Part shown: in pieces, positions 16,634 through 24,651 of the stretch | Layout of the letters: every line of letters begins with the position of its first letter | Position numbering within the stretch: position 1 is the stretch's first letter | Source: Halomarinibacterium sp041392125 | GTDB taxonomy: Bacteria > Bacteroidota > Bacteroidia > Flavobacteriales > Flavobacteriaceae | Length of the DNA stretch: 64,000 nucleotides | Direction: 5' to 3' | Assembly: GCA_041392125.1 (NCBI GenBank) | Contig: JAWKMR010000003.1 | Location: 310,001 to 374,000 of the forward strand | Translations under genes and position numbers: made by a program | The notes under the pieces: generated by a model | What the model saw: only the letters and a program-made list of their open reading frames with translations | The model's database searches: none | What the model was told of the DNA's origin: nothing

Positions 16634-16661
16634 AAAAAAAGTCCCAAGATGGGACTTTTTT
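16634..16661. terminator. Bidirectional intrinsic terminator
   Basis: Stem AAAAAAGTCCCA / TGGGACTTTTTT around AGA, with A and T tracts on both sides. On the plus strand it ends the small-peptide unit; on the minus strand it directly follows tRNA-Ala. Confidence 0.8.
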
Positions 16662-16665
16662 ATAG

Positions 16666-16739
<74 letters not shown>

Positions 16740-16835
16740 TACTGGCGCTATCAAGAAATTAAGTCTTGTTAGCTATTACTGAAAAAAGTTGCTTGACAAC
16801 TTTTCAATTATTCTTGGCGAAAATACTAAAAAAAA

Positions 16836-17630
16836 TTAATCTGAGCCTTTTAAAATGAGTAAAGGTTTTGTGGTGTAAAACTCCTTTTTAAGAATGGTGT
16901 TCTTTTCCCATAGTTTTTCAAAAAAACCTCTTTTTCTTCTAAATACACACAAAATATCGGGTTGATTGGATTGAAAATGTTCCACAATTCCTTGAAAAAT
17001 AGTTGCGTTTTCAGTAACAGTAAGTGTTGCTTTCAAATCCAAAAGTTCTTTATCTATAGTTTGGTCTTCCCCGGCCACATCGGGTGTTATAACGTGTAAC
17101 AAATTAATTTTTGAACTAAAATAATGAGCAATACTCGTAAGCGGTTTTAAAACTTCTTTATTTTCTAAATGCCCATTTTTAAACGCTAATAAAATGACCT
17201 CTGCTTTTCTGAAAATATAGCCTCTTGGAACCAATAGAATAGGAATATCGGCTTGCTTTACAAACTTTCCGGTGACACTTCCAAGATAAATTTCGTCTGC
17301 AATTTCAACACTTTGCGGAGAGAGAATAATCAAATCAATGCGAAGTTGTTCTGAAATTCTTTGAATACCCTCAAAAAAATCTCCTTTAAGGGATTTTGAA
17401 ATTACCTCTACTCCTTTTGTATTTACTTCATTAAGAACACGTTGTAGCTTTTCTTCGCTATCTTCAATAATTACATCATTTACTTTGGTTAACCTTCCTA
17501 CCTTCGAAAATTCTTTATATAAATTAATAAGGTACACGGTAGCGCCGGTTAACGAAGCCAGATTAACAGCATATTGTAAATTGGTTATGGCGCTTTGGGT
17601 GGAGCCTACTGGAACCAATATATTTTTCAT
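16836..17630 (-). CDS. Tandem universal stress protein (UspA family)
   Basis: 264 residues with two Usp folds. The first (about 1-130) starts MKNILVPVGSTQSAITNL and keeps the nucleotide-binding loop GSVTGKFVKQADIPILLVP. The second (about 145-264) lacks the equivalent G-x2-G-x9-G(S/T) loop, so only the first half is likely to bind ATP. Such proteins respond to starvation or respiratory stress; no partner is evident here. It is divergent from the GNAT gene with 42 bases between the starts, and a -7 box at 17656-17663. Confidence 0.9.
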   Translation of the reverse strand: MKNILVPVGSTQSAITNLQYAVNLASLTGATVYLINLYKEFSKVGRLTKVNDVIIEDSEEKLQRVLNEVNTKGVEVISKSLKGDFFEGIQRISEQLRIDLIILSPQSVEIADEIYLGSVTGKFVKQADIPILLVPRGYIFRKAEVILLAFKNGHLENKEVLKPLTSIAHYFSSKINLLHVITPDVAGEDQTIDKELLDLKATLTVTENATIFQGIVEHFQSNQPDILCVFRRKRGFFEKLWEKNTILKKEFYTTKPLLILKGSD

Positions 17631-17655
17631 GAGTTTCTGTATCTTTAATTTTTTG

Positions 17656-17663
17656 CAAAATTA
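17656..17663 (-). promoter_or_regulatory. -7 promoter box of the universal stress protein gene
   Basis: Minus-strand TAATTTTG matches TAnnTTTG, 25 bases before the ATG. A plus-strand TATCTTTA at 17640-17647 may serve the divergent GNAT gene, so the two promoters would overlap. Confidence 0.5.
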
Positions 17664-17672
17664 AGGTTTATT

Positions 17673-18179
17673 ATGATACGCAGGGCTTTATCTTCTGAAA
17701 TTCCTTTAATTATGGAGCTTACAAAGGCATGTGCTAAAAAAATGATTGCCGAAGGAATTTTTCAATGGAACGAACACTATCCCAACACAGAAGCTTTTCA
17801 AAAAGATTTGGAAAGAGGTGAGCTTTATGTATTAATCGCGGAAAATGAATTACAAGGATGTATTACCATATCTAAAGTAAAAGACAGCGAATATGATACG
17901 ATAACTTGGCTAACTCCGGAAACTGACCATATTTATATTCACCGTTTAGCTATTCATCCTAAATTTCAACATCAAGGATTTGCAAAACAACTTATGGATT
18001 TTGCTGAAAAGCTAGGCCAGGAAAAAGGGGCAACTTCAATACGGCTGGACACATTCAGTAAAAATAAAAGAAATCAGCAGTTTTACGAAACGAGAGGGTA
18101 TATCAAATTGGGGAATATTTACTTTCCTAAACAAAGCGAATTCCCGTTTTATTGTTATGAATTGGTTTTTAAAAATTAG
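17673..18179 (+). CDS. GNAT-family N-acetyltransferase
   Basis: 168 residues. The acetyl-CoA-binding region is the IHRLAIHPKFQHQGFAKQLM segment, with the motif A pattern Q-x-x-G-x-A at QHQGFA. The C-terminal YETRGYIKLGN is the usual motif B region. Substrate unknown. Its stop overlaps the convergent T9SS cargo gene by 4 bases. Confidence 0.88.
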   Translation: MIRRALSSEIPLIMELTKACAKKMIAEGIFQWNEHYPNTEAFQKDLERGELYVLIAENELQGCITISKVKDSEYDTITWLTPETDHIYIHRLAIHPKFQHQGFAKQLMDFAEKLGQEKGATSIRLDTFSKNKRNQQFYETRGYIKLGNIYFPKQSEFPFYCYELVFKN

Positions 18180-19906
18180 CGCAATAACGAAAAATATCCC
18201 GTATATACTTTTCCTTCATTAGTGATAGCTTTGTACCAATATCCATCGGCAGGCATGGGGTTATTGTTATAACTTCCATCCCATCCTTTACTACTTCTTC
18301 CTACCCGTGTGATTAATTTTCCGTAACGGTCATAAATATAAATTACTGAAATAATTAAAGCGTTGGTTTTAGGAGGAACGTACTGCCATAAATCATTAAT
18401 ACCATCTCCATTGGGTGAAAAATAGGGCGGAAATCCTGTGGGGGGATAACTTAATTTAATGGTGGTTTCGGTAATCCCGCAACCCTTTTTATCATTTACT
18501 TTAATAATATGACTCCCAGAGGTAAGGTTCACAAAAAAATTGTTATCGTTGTAAGCAGAATCATCAACGGAGTATTCATAATCTCCTAATCCTGAAACTT
18601 CCAAAGTAACCGTAAAAAGATTACCTATTTGAACTTTATACACCTCGTCTATGGATGCCACAGAAGAGGTTTCCACCGTAAATTTTTTACTAAATGCACA
18701 TTCTATTGTTTCTCCACTTTCTTCAATAATATTATATACCTCATACCTATATGTGCCATTTTCAGAAATAGCTACCAATCTATCTTCTGAAATTAATGTT
18801 TCATTCCCATTGTTAAGAAGCTTATACCATCGGTATCCGTCAGCATTGTCTGGGGATTCTATGGTAGTAGGGAGATTCCCATCGCAAATACCCACAATAT
18901 CCGGAAATTCACTTTCAGGATAATAGGAAATTAATTCTCCGGTGTCAGAGTCGTAAAAGGGGCCGCAGCCCAAGATGGTCGAAAAATATTCCTGCCCACA
19001 AGATTCTGCCTCTCCAGCATTATTGAAAGGAACAATCCTTACAAAATAGGTATTGTTAGATTCAAAATTAAGAACATAGGTAGAAGTACTTGTAAATATG
19101 GCCCCGTCCAGAATATCATTCACAAAAGGGGTTTTGCCAATATAAACTCTATATCCCAGTGCATTGGGAACCGGCTCCCATTCTAAAAAAGGAGATAAGG
19201 AAACATTAATGGCTCCATTTTCCGGAGTAATAAGCTGGGTACAAACCGGAGGCTCTCCTAACGATCCCGTTGTAAAGCTCTCCTCATTGCATCCAAGGGC
19301 AAACCCATTTTCGTTATAGGGGGTTATTAACACGTAGATTAGGGTACTTTGTGGGAAATCAGTGGGTGGGTTATAATTTAATACATTACCAACATCAAGA
19401 TTATTAACAATGTCTCCAGCACCCGGCGAGGTGCCAATCGTAATATGATACCCCAATGCTTGGGGGGCATAATTCCAACTTAAACTTACCCCAACATTTA
19501 CATTTATATCTCCGTTTTCAGGATTCACTAAAGAAGTACATTGGGGAACAGAGGTTACGTTTTGCGTTGTAAAAGACTGGCTTGGACATACAATATTCTC
19601 TTGGTCGAAGAAAAACAAGGTTATTGTAACAAAAATGGTAGTGGATTCGGGAAGCCCTAGGGGGGGATTATAGGTCGTGTTATTACCTATCAATTGTTCA
19701 TTTACAATTTCTCCTCCTCCTGGGGTGGTTCCTATAGAAATAATATATCCTGTAACTCCCACCACATTTTCCCAAGTAATATTTGTCTCTACGGGTACAT
19801 TTATAGCACCATTTAATGGTTGCAATAAATTTGGGCAATTCTGCGAAAAGGCATATTGAAAAACTACCAAAAAAAGAATAAAAAATACCCTTGTCCGCAT
19901 GTACAT
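18176..19906 (-). CDS. Secreted Fn3-like repeat protein with T9SS type B sorting domain
   Basis: 576 residues. A signal peptide of about 21 residues ends in AFSQ-NCP; an ATG at 19900 is an equally good start. Three repeats of about 90 residues follow, each opening with C..L..P.NG.INV and containing GY.I.IGT.PG.GDI. These are fibronectin III-like or BACON-like surface modules. The C-terminus (FPPYFSPNGDGINDLWQ, IYDRYGKLI, GWDG, ADGYWYKA) is the gliding-motility-associated type B sorting domain exported by T9SS. Adhesin or surface scaffold is the likely role; the ligand is unknown. Confidence 0.87.
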   Translation of the reverse strand: MYMRTRVFFILFLVVFQYAFSQNCPNLLQPLNGAINVPVETNITWENVVGVTGYIISIGTTPGGGEIVNEQLIGNNTTYNPPLGLPESTTIFVTITLFFFDQENIVCPSQSFTTQNVTSVPQCTSLVNPENGDINVNVGVSLSWNYAPQALGYHITIGTSPGAGDIVNNLDVGNVLNYNPPTDFPQSTLIYVLITPYNENGFALGCNEESFTTGSLGEPPVCTQLITPENGAINVSLSPFLEWEPVPNALGYRVYIGKTPFVNDILDGAIFTSTSTYVLNFESNNTYFVRIVPFNNAGEAESCGQEYFSTILGCGPFYDSDTGELISYYPESEFPDIVGICDGNLPTTIESPDNADGYRWYKLLNNGNETLISEDRLVAISENGTYRYEVYNIIEESGETIECAFSKKFTVETSSVASIDEVYKVQIGNLFTVTLEVSGLGDYEYSVDDSAYNDNNFFVNLTSGSHIIKVNDKKGCGITETTIKLSYPPTGFPPYFSPNGDGINDLWQYVPPKTNALIISVIYIYDRYGKLITRVGRSSKGWDGSYNNNPMPADGYWYKAITNEGKVYTGYFSLLR

Positions 19907-20040
19907 AGGTTAATGGAGAAAACAAGAATTTTCTACTTGGTTTTCACAGTAATCTGAATCATTAAAGATAGTTTAATTTAAAGCACATGAAACATTCTAA
20001 ATGTTAAAGGTCGAAACGGAACCCTTATATAGCTTATTCT

Positions 20041-20676
20041 TTAGCGCGTTTTAAGCCACCCTGTAATACTCAGTCTTTCAGAAGCTTTTACCTGTTTAAC
20101 TTCATGTTCTATAAGTTGGCTCTCAAAAATAACAATGCGCCCCGGAATGGGTAAAAGGTCCAATGGTGTGTCATTAATGTATAGCGTTAATTCTCCACCG
20201 TTTTCTACTGGCCAATAATGTTCATTTAAATAACAAACTATAGATAACTTTCTGCGGTCATCATTTTGAAAGGTATCAATATGTCTTCGGTAAAAGGTTC
20301 CCTTTGGATATAAAGCATAATGAAATTCCTTTTCCAAAATCCCCATAAAACAAGTCCTATTGAGGTATTCTACTAACTCGTTAATTTTTCTGAAAAACAG
20401 CTGCTCAGCAATATCGGTTTTGTTTTCGTCTATCCATAAAATAAAATCTCCCCGTATGGTTTTGTCAACCTCTTCATTGGTACGATTGCCAATAGCCGAT
20501 TTTTTAAATCGGTCTTCTTCGTATTTGGCGAGTAAATTATTCCGAAGCGCCGTTACTTCCACTTCCGAAAAAAAACCGTCTACCACACTGTATTTTAGGT
20601 TTATAAGATCTTCAATAATAGATTCGAACAATGGGTTTTCAACAAAATCCAATTGTTCAAAAAGTTCATCGCTCAT
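20041..20676 (-). CDS. 2-oxoglutarate/Fe(II)-dependent oxygenase
   Basis: 211 residues from the ATG at 20674-20676. An in-frame ATG at 20778 would read through the divergent queD start and this gene's own -7 box, so it is rejected. The iron triad is visible as HIDTF (H-x-D) and a distal His in QLIEHEV, with the 2OG-binding Arg in SERLSITGW. RRHIDTFQNDDRRKLSIVCY and the following NGGELTLY are typical of the prolyl-4-hydroxylase-like group. Substrate unknown. Confidence 0.87.
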   Translation of the reverse strand: MSDELFEQLDFVENPLFESIIEDLINLKYSVVDGFFSEVEVTALRNNLLAKYEEDRFKKSAIGNRTNEEVDKTIRGDFILWIDENKTDIAEQLFFRKINELVEYLNRTCFMGILEKEFHYALYPKGTFYRRHIDTFQNDDRRKLSIVCYLNEHYWPVENGGELTLYINDTPLDLLPIPGRIVIFESQLIEHEVKQVKASERLSITGWLKTR

Positions 20677-20696
20677 AGATTTCAGAAAAAAGTGTG

Positions 20697-20704
20697 CAAA
20701 TATA
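20697..20704 (-). promoter_or_regulatory. -7 promoter box of the 2OG oxygenase gene
   Basis: Minus-strand TATATTTG, a perfect TAnnTTTG match, 20 bases before the chosen ATG. It supports that start over the longer frame. Confidence 0.55.
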
Positions 20705-20732
20705 ATTTCAAAACCAATTGCTTTTGCAAAAT

Positions 20733-20761
20733 TCTTTTCAAATGAAAATTCGGTATCTTTG
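20733..20761 (+). promoter_or_regulatory. Promoter of queD with very short leader
   Basis: TTTG at 20733-20736, a 17-base spacer, then TATCTTTG at 20754-20761. The ATG follows after 7 bases, so the mRNA leader is predicted to be only about three bases. Confidence 0.6.
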
Positions 20762-20768
20762 GAGCCAG

Positions 20769-21218
20769 ATGAAAACAATACGAATCACCAAACAATTTAC
20801 TTTTGAAACCGGCCATGCACTTTATGGCTACGATGGCAAATGCCGAAATGTGCACGGGCATAGTTATAAGCTTTCAGTAACCGTTATTGGACATCCCATT
20901 GCCGATCCAGACCATGTGAAATACGGCATGGTCATCGATTTTTCCGATTTGAAAAAAATTGTAAAAGAAGAAATTGTAGACGTGTTTGACCACGCCACAG
21001 TGTTCAATAAAAATACCCCTCATGTTACTTTGGCCAGCGAACTTTCATCAAGAGGCCACAATGTCTTGTTGGTAGATTACCAGCCCACCAGCGAAATGAT
21101 GGTCATCGATTTTTCTGAAAAAATTAAAGCCCGTTTGCCAAAAAACATCCATTTATATTCATTAAAACTTCAGGAAACCGAAAGTAGTTATGCCGAATGG
21201 TTTGCTGAAGATAATTAA
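20769..21218 (+). CDS. queD: 6-pyruvoyl-tetrahydropterin synthase / QueD family
   Basis: Probable 6-carboxy-tetrahydropterin synthase of the queuosine (preQ0) pathway. 149 residues from the ATG at 20769, chosen because it follows the promoter and gives the family N-terminus. Zinc histidines are in FETGHALYGY and NVHGHSY, the catalytic Cys in GKCRNVHGH, and the His of the catalytic pair in VFDHATVFNK. A C-terminal ETESSYAEW supplies the substrate-binding Glu. A pterin-forming PTPS role cannot be excluded by sequence; no other queuosine gene is nearby. Confidence 0.88.
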   Translation: MKTIRITKQFTFETGHALYGYDGKCRNVHGHSYKLSVTVIGHPIADPDHVKYGMVIDFSDLKKIVKEEIVDVFDHATVFNKNTPHVTLASELSSRGHNVLLVDYQPTSEMMVIDFSEKIKARLPKNIHLYSLKLQETESSYAEWFAEDN

Positions 21219-21262
21219 ATTCTAAATCTCTCCTTGAACGCAGTCGAAGGGTCTTTTTTCTA

Positions 21263-21270
21263 TATCTTTG
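21263..21270 (+). promoter_or_regulatory. -7 box four bases before the lpxH start
   Basis: TATCTTTG, perfect TAnnTTTG. Only ACTT separates it from the ATG at 21275, which predicts a leaderless mRNA. Confidence 0.55.
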
Positions 21271-21274
21271 ACTT

Positions 21275-22033
21275 ATGCAACTACCTGAAGGCAAAAAAAT
21301 TTACTTTTCCAGCGATAACCACCTGGGTGCTCCCACACCCTCCGAAAGTCTGCCCCGTGAAAAAAAATTCGTCGCGTGGTTGGACGAGGTTAAAAAAGAT
21401 GCTGCTGCCATTTTTCTGTTAGGTGATTTATTCGATTTTTGGTTTGAATACAAAACCGTTGTCCCAAAAGGCTTTGTACGAGTCTTAGGAAAATTGGCCG
21501 AAATTAGTGATAGTGGCACCCCTATTTATTTTTTTGTTGGGAATCATGATTTATGGATGAACGATTACTTCGAAAAAGAATTGAATATTCCCGTGTATCG
21601 CGATGTGAAGGAATTTACCTTTAACAACAAAACCTTTTTGATAGGCCACGGTGATGGAAAAGGTCCCGGCGATAAGGGGTATAAACGCATGAAAAAGGTG
21701 TTTATTAATCCCTTTTCAAAATGGTTGTACCGATGGCTGCATCCGGACTGGGGCATGCGTTTTGCGCAGTATCTTTCGGTTAAAAATAAGCTCATTTCTG
21801 GAGACGAGGACCGAACATTTTTAGGAGAAGACAAAGAGTGGTTAGCACTGTATGCGAAGCGGAAACTGGAAGAAAAGCATTATGATTATTTTGTTTTTGG
21901 ACACCGTCATTTGCCCATGAAAATTGAAGTAGGAGAAAGCGCTACTTATTTTAACTTAGGAGATTGGATTCATCACTATACCTACGGTGTTTTTGATGGT
22001 GCTAATTTTGAGCTCAAAGAATTCAAGCCTTAA
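21275..22033 (+). CDS. lpxH: UDP-2,3-diacylglucosamine diphosphatase
   Basis: Hydrolyses UDP-diacylglucosamine to lipid X in lipid A synthesis, as a peripheral inner-membrane protein. 252 residues with the complete calcineurin-like metallophosphatase set: SSDNHLGA (D-x-H), LLGDLFDFWFE (G-D-x-x-D), FFVGNHDLWM (G-N-H-D), GHGDGKG and VFGHRHLPM (G-H-x-H). Its 3' end overlaps the convergent recJ by 11 bases. The assignment to LpxH within the phosphatase family rests on length and the DLFDFWFEY context. Confidence 0.9.
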   Translation: MQLPEGKKIYFSSDNHLGAPTPSESLPREKKFVAWLDEVKKDAAAIFLLGDLFDFWFEYKTVVPKGFVRVLGKLAEISDSGTPIYFFVGNHDLWMNDYFEKELNIPVYRDVKEFTFNNKTFLIGHGDGKGPGDKGYKRMKKVFINPFSKWLYRWLHPDWGMRFAQYLSVKNKLISGDEDRTFLGEDKEWLALYAKRKLEEKHYDYFVFGHRHLPMKIEVGESATYFNLGDWIHHYTYGVFDGANFELKEFKP

Positions 22034-23714
22034 TATCTTTTAACCGAAGTTGTAAGCTTACGGCTCCCTGCCATTCATTTTCATCTATTACATACGCTAT
22101 TTTGAAAGGATTCCCATGACAGGTTATTCCTTCTTTGTCTGCCATGCCAAAACCAATAGCTGTAAATTGGGTAGAATTTCCCTGTTTTACTACCAATCGT
22201 AAATGGGTTTTGTCTTCACCTACTGCCTTTCCGTAGCCAATGTCTTTTACATTTTGTGTCATAAAAACAGGGGTCATATTCCCGGGGCCAAAAGGGGCAA
22301 ATTGTTTCAATAGCCTATAAAGTTTGGGAGTAATGTCGTTAAAATCGAGTTCGGCATCTATTTTTAATTCGGGGGTAAGGAGTTTTGCATCGATGGTTTC
22401 TGAAACCACTTTTTCAAAAGCTTCTTTAAAATTTTCAAAATCTTTTTCAAACAATGTCAATCCTGCAGCGTACATATGACCCCCAAACTGTTCAATATAT
22501 TCGGAACAAGCTTCCAGCGCATTATATACATCAAATCCTTTAACAGAACGTGCAGAAGCGGCTAACTTGTTTTCATTTTTAGTAAAAACTAAGGTGGGGC
22601 GATAGTACGTTTCGGTAAGTCGTGAAGCCACAATTCCGATAACGCCTTTATGCCACGAATCTTTATACACCACGGTCGTCATCCTATTTTCTTCCTTATT
22701 ATCCAGAATTTGTTGCAGGGCTTCTTCGGTAATTTGCTGATCGGTCTCCCTTCGTTCGGTATTGAATGTTTCAATTTCCAAAGCATATTCAGCAGCTTTG
22801 TTGATGTCTGTTTCCGTTAAAAGCGTTACGGCATGGTTTCCGTGTTTCATACGCCCTGCTGCATTAATTCGAGGCGCAATGATAAAAACGACATCGGTAA
22901 TGGTGAGTATTTTCTTTTTTAACTGCCGAATAATGGCTTTAAATCCGGTTCTTGGATTGTTATTGATTACTTGTAAACCATAGTAGGCCAAGACTCTGTT
23001 TTCGCCTGTAATAGGGACAATATCGGCACCAATAGCAGTGGCAACTAAATCCAGATACAATACCAGATCGTCCATCGTTTGACCTCTGTTTTGAGCAAGT
23101 GCCTGTACTAATTTAAACCCAACACCACAACCACACAGTTCTTTGAAGGGATACTCACAATCTTCTCTTTTAGGGTCTAAAACGGCAATGGCTTTTGGAA
23201 TTTCAGCACCGGGGCGGTGGTGGTCGCAAATAATGAAGTCAATCCCTTTCTGGGACGCATAGGCTACTTTTTCAATTGCCTTAATACCGCAATCGAGTGC
23301 GATAATTAGACTGAAATTATTATCCTCGGCAAAATCGATTCCTTGATAGGAAATTCCGTAGCCTTCATCATACCGATCTGGAATATAGGTGGCCACGTTA
23401 GAATAATAGCTTTTTAAATAAGTGCTCATTAAAGCCACTGCAGTGGTTCCATCTACATCATAATCGCCATAAACTAAGATGTTTTCCTCTTCGACAATAG
23501 CCTTTTCAATTCTGGCGACCGCTTTATCCATATCTTTCATAAGAAATGGATCGTGTAAATTTTCTAAGCTTGGCCGAAAGAATTTTTTAGCTTCCTCAAA
23601 AGTTTCAACGCCTCTTTGAATTAATAATGAAGCAACAAAGGGTTCCACGCCCAAGGCAGTAGCAAGATGAGTGACTTTCTCTTTTTCCGGTTTCGGCAAA
23701 AGGGTCCAACGCAT
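22023..23714 (-). CDS. recJ: Single-stranded-DNA-specific exonuclease
   Basis: 5'-3' ssDNA exonuclease of the DHH superfamily, acting in recombination and mismatch repair. 563 residues. Motifs seen in order: YGDYDVDGTTAVAL (motif I), IALDCGI, IICDHHRPG (the DHH motif) and the DHHA1 region with RINAAGRM, then a C-terminal OB-like domain containing FGPGNMTPVF. All key Asp and His residues are present. Convergent with lpxH. Confidence 0.94.
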   Translation of the reverse strand: MRWTLLPKPEKEKVTHLATALGVEPFVASLLIQRGVETFEEAKKFFRPSLENLHDPFLMKDMDKAVARIEKAIVEEENILVYGDYDVDGTTAVALMSTYLKSYYSNVATYIPDRYDEGYGISYQGIDFAEDNNFSLIIALDCGIKAIEKVAYASQKGIDFIICDHHRPGAEIPKAIAVLDPKREDCEYPFKELCGCGVGFKLVQALAQNRGQTMDDLVLYLDLVATAIGADIVPITGENRVLAYYGLQVINNNPRTGFKAIIRQLKKKILTITDVVFIIAPRINAAGRMKHGNHAVTLLTETDINKAAEYALEIETFNTERRETDQQITEEALQQILDNKEENRMTTVVYKDSWHKGVIGIVASRLTETYYRPTLVFTKNENKLAASARSVKGFDVYNALEACSEYIEQFGGHMYAAGLTLFEKDFENFKEAFEKVVSETIDAKLLTPELKIDAELDFNDITPKLYRLLKQFAPFGPGNMTPVFMTQNVKDIGYGKAVGEDKTHLRLVVKQGNSTQFTAIGFGMADKEGITCHGNPFKIAYVIDENEWQGAVSLQLRLKDIKA

Positions 23715-23811
23715 AGTATTTCTGAAAATAAGGTAGGGAAGTTATTTTGTAAAGGTACAAAATTCGAATAATATAAAAGGTTATTTGTATTTTAGGACAA
23801 ATAATAATAAA

Positions 23812-24402
23812 ATGCCTTTAGTAACACCCCTCTCACCAGAACATGATAAAGAAACCCAGCAACTTGCCGAATTTTTTAACGAAACCCTTGGGTTTTGCCC
23901 TAATAGTGTGCTCACCATGCAACGCCGGCCTGCTATTAGCAAAGCATTCATTAACCTTAATAAAGCGGTGATGGCTAACGAGGGGCGAGTGACCTCTGCC
24001 TTAAAACGAATGATTGCTTGGGTAAGCAGCAATGCTACAGGATGTCGCTATTGCCAAGCCCACGCCATTAGAGCCGCCGAGCGTTATGGCGCCGAACAGC
24101 AAAAACTGGACAACATCTGGGAATATACTACCCACCCTGCTTTTAGCGAAGCCGAACGTGCCGCTTTGGATTTTTCGCTGAAAGCAAGTTTGGTTCCCAA
24201 CCAAGTAGATGAAGAGATAAAAAAAAGGTTATACCAACACTGGGATGAAGGAGAAATCGTAGAAATGTTAGGCGTTATTGCATTGTTTGGATATCTTAAC
24301 CGTTGGAACGACAGTATGGGAACTTCCATAGAAGAGGGTGCTGTGGAAAGTGGTGAAAAATACCTTAGTAAACACGGCTGGGAAAAAGGAAAGCATATCT
24401 AA
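23812..24402 (+). CDS. Carboxymuconolactone decarboxylase family protein (AhpD-like)
   Basis: 196 residues from the ATG at 23812; a TTG at 23785 would add nine residues. The AhpD/CMD core motif is GCRYCQAHAIRAAERYG, a CxxC with downstream His, typical of peroxidase-related alkylhydroperoxidase-like proteins that reduce peroxides or act as thiol proton relays. A segment identical in coding sense to its last 21 codons recurs about 100 bases downstream (24504-24569), evidence that a second copy once lay there. Confidence 0.87.
   Translation: MPLVTPLSPEHDKETQQLAEFFNETLGFCPNSVLTMQRRPAISKAFINLNKAVMANEGRVTSALKRMIAWVSSNATGCRYCQAHAIRAAERYGAEQQKLDNIWEYTTHPAFSEAERAALDFSLKASLVPNQVDEEIKKRLYQHWDEGEIVEMLGVIALFGYLNRWNDSMGTSIEEGAVESGEKYLSKHGWEKGKHI
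24337..24402 (+). repeat. 3'-terminal 66 bases duplicated at 24504-24569
   Basis: These 22 codons (Gly-Ala-Val-Glu-Ser to the stop) are repeated downstream. The copies differ at five synonymous sites plus one Ile-to-Leu codon. Confidence 0.85.
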
Positions 24403-24442
24403 TACAAAATGGAAGCTCCCATACGTATATGGTGGTTTTTTT

Positions 24443-24480
24443 TATAAAAATTATGAGATTATTAAATCGTAATTTTTATA
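24443..24480. repeat. Inverted repeat between the CMD gene and its relic
   Basis: Perfect 11-base arms TATAAAAATTA / TAATTTTTATA with a 16-base loop. AT-rich; it could be a weak terminator or a recombination scar. Confidence 0.45.
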
Positions 24481-24503
24481 AAATAGCCGGTTAGTGTTTT
24501 TAA

Positions 24504-24569
24504 GGGGCTGTGGAAAGTGGTGAAAAATACCTTAGTAAACATGGCTGGGAAAAAGGGAAACACTTATAA
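24504..24569 (+). pseudogene. Relic of a second carboxymuconolactone decarboxylase gene (3' end only)
   Basis: Encodes GAVESGEKYLSKHGWEKGKH plus Leu and a stop, matching the C-terminus of the intact gene except for Leu in place of Ile. Nearly all nucleotide differences are silent. That pattern suggests the relic comes from a paralogue that was once translated and selected, most of which was later deleted. No start or upstream reading frame remains. Confidence 0.75.
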
Positions 24570-24621
24570 TCATTTCCCTTTCTTTTGGTAAAATTTTAAG
24601 ATTCTTGCGTTTGAAAAAAAA

Positions 24622-24629
24622 TATCTTTG
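24622..24629 (+). promoter_or_regulatory. -7 promoter box of the M61 peptidase gene
   Basis: TATCTTTG, perfect TAnnTTTG, 22 bases before the ATG at 24652. Confidence 0.55.
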
Positions 24630-24651
24630 TGAGATAACATTTTTCAAAACT

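Noticed and set aside
20677..20778. Longer 2OG oxygenase start at 20778
   Set aside because: The extra 34 residues would run across the queD start, both promoters and a -7 box, and lack family-like sequence.
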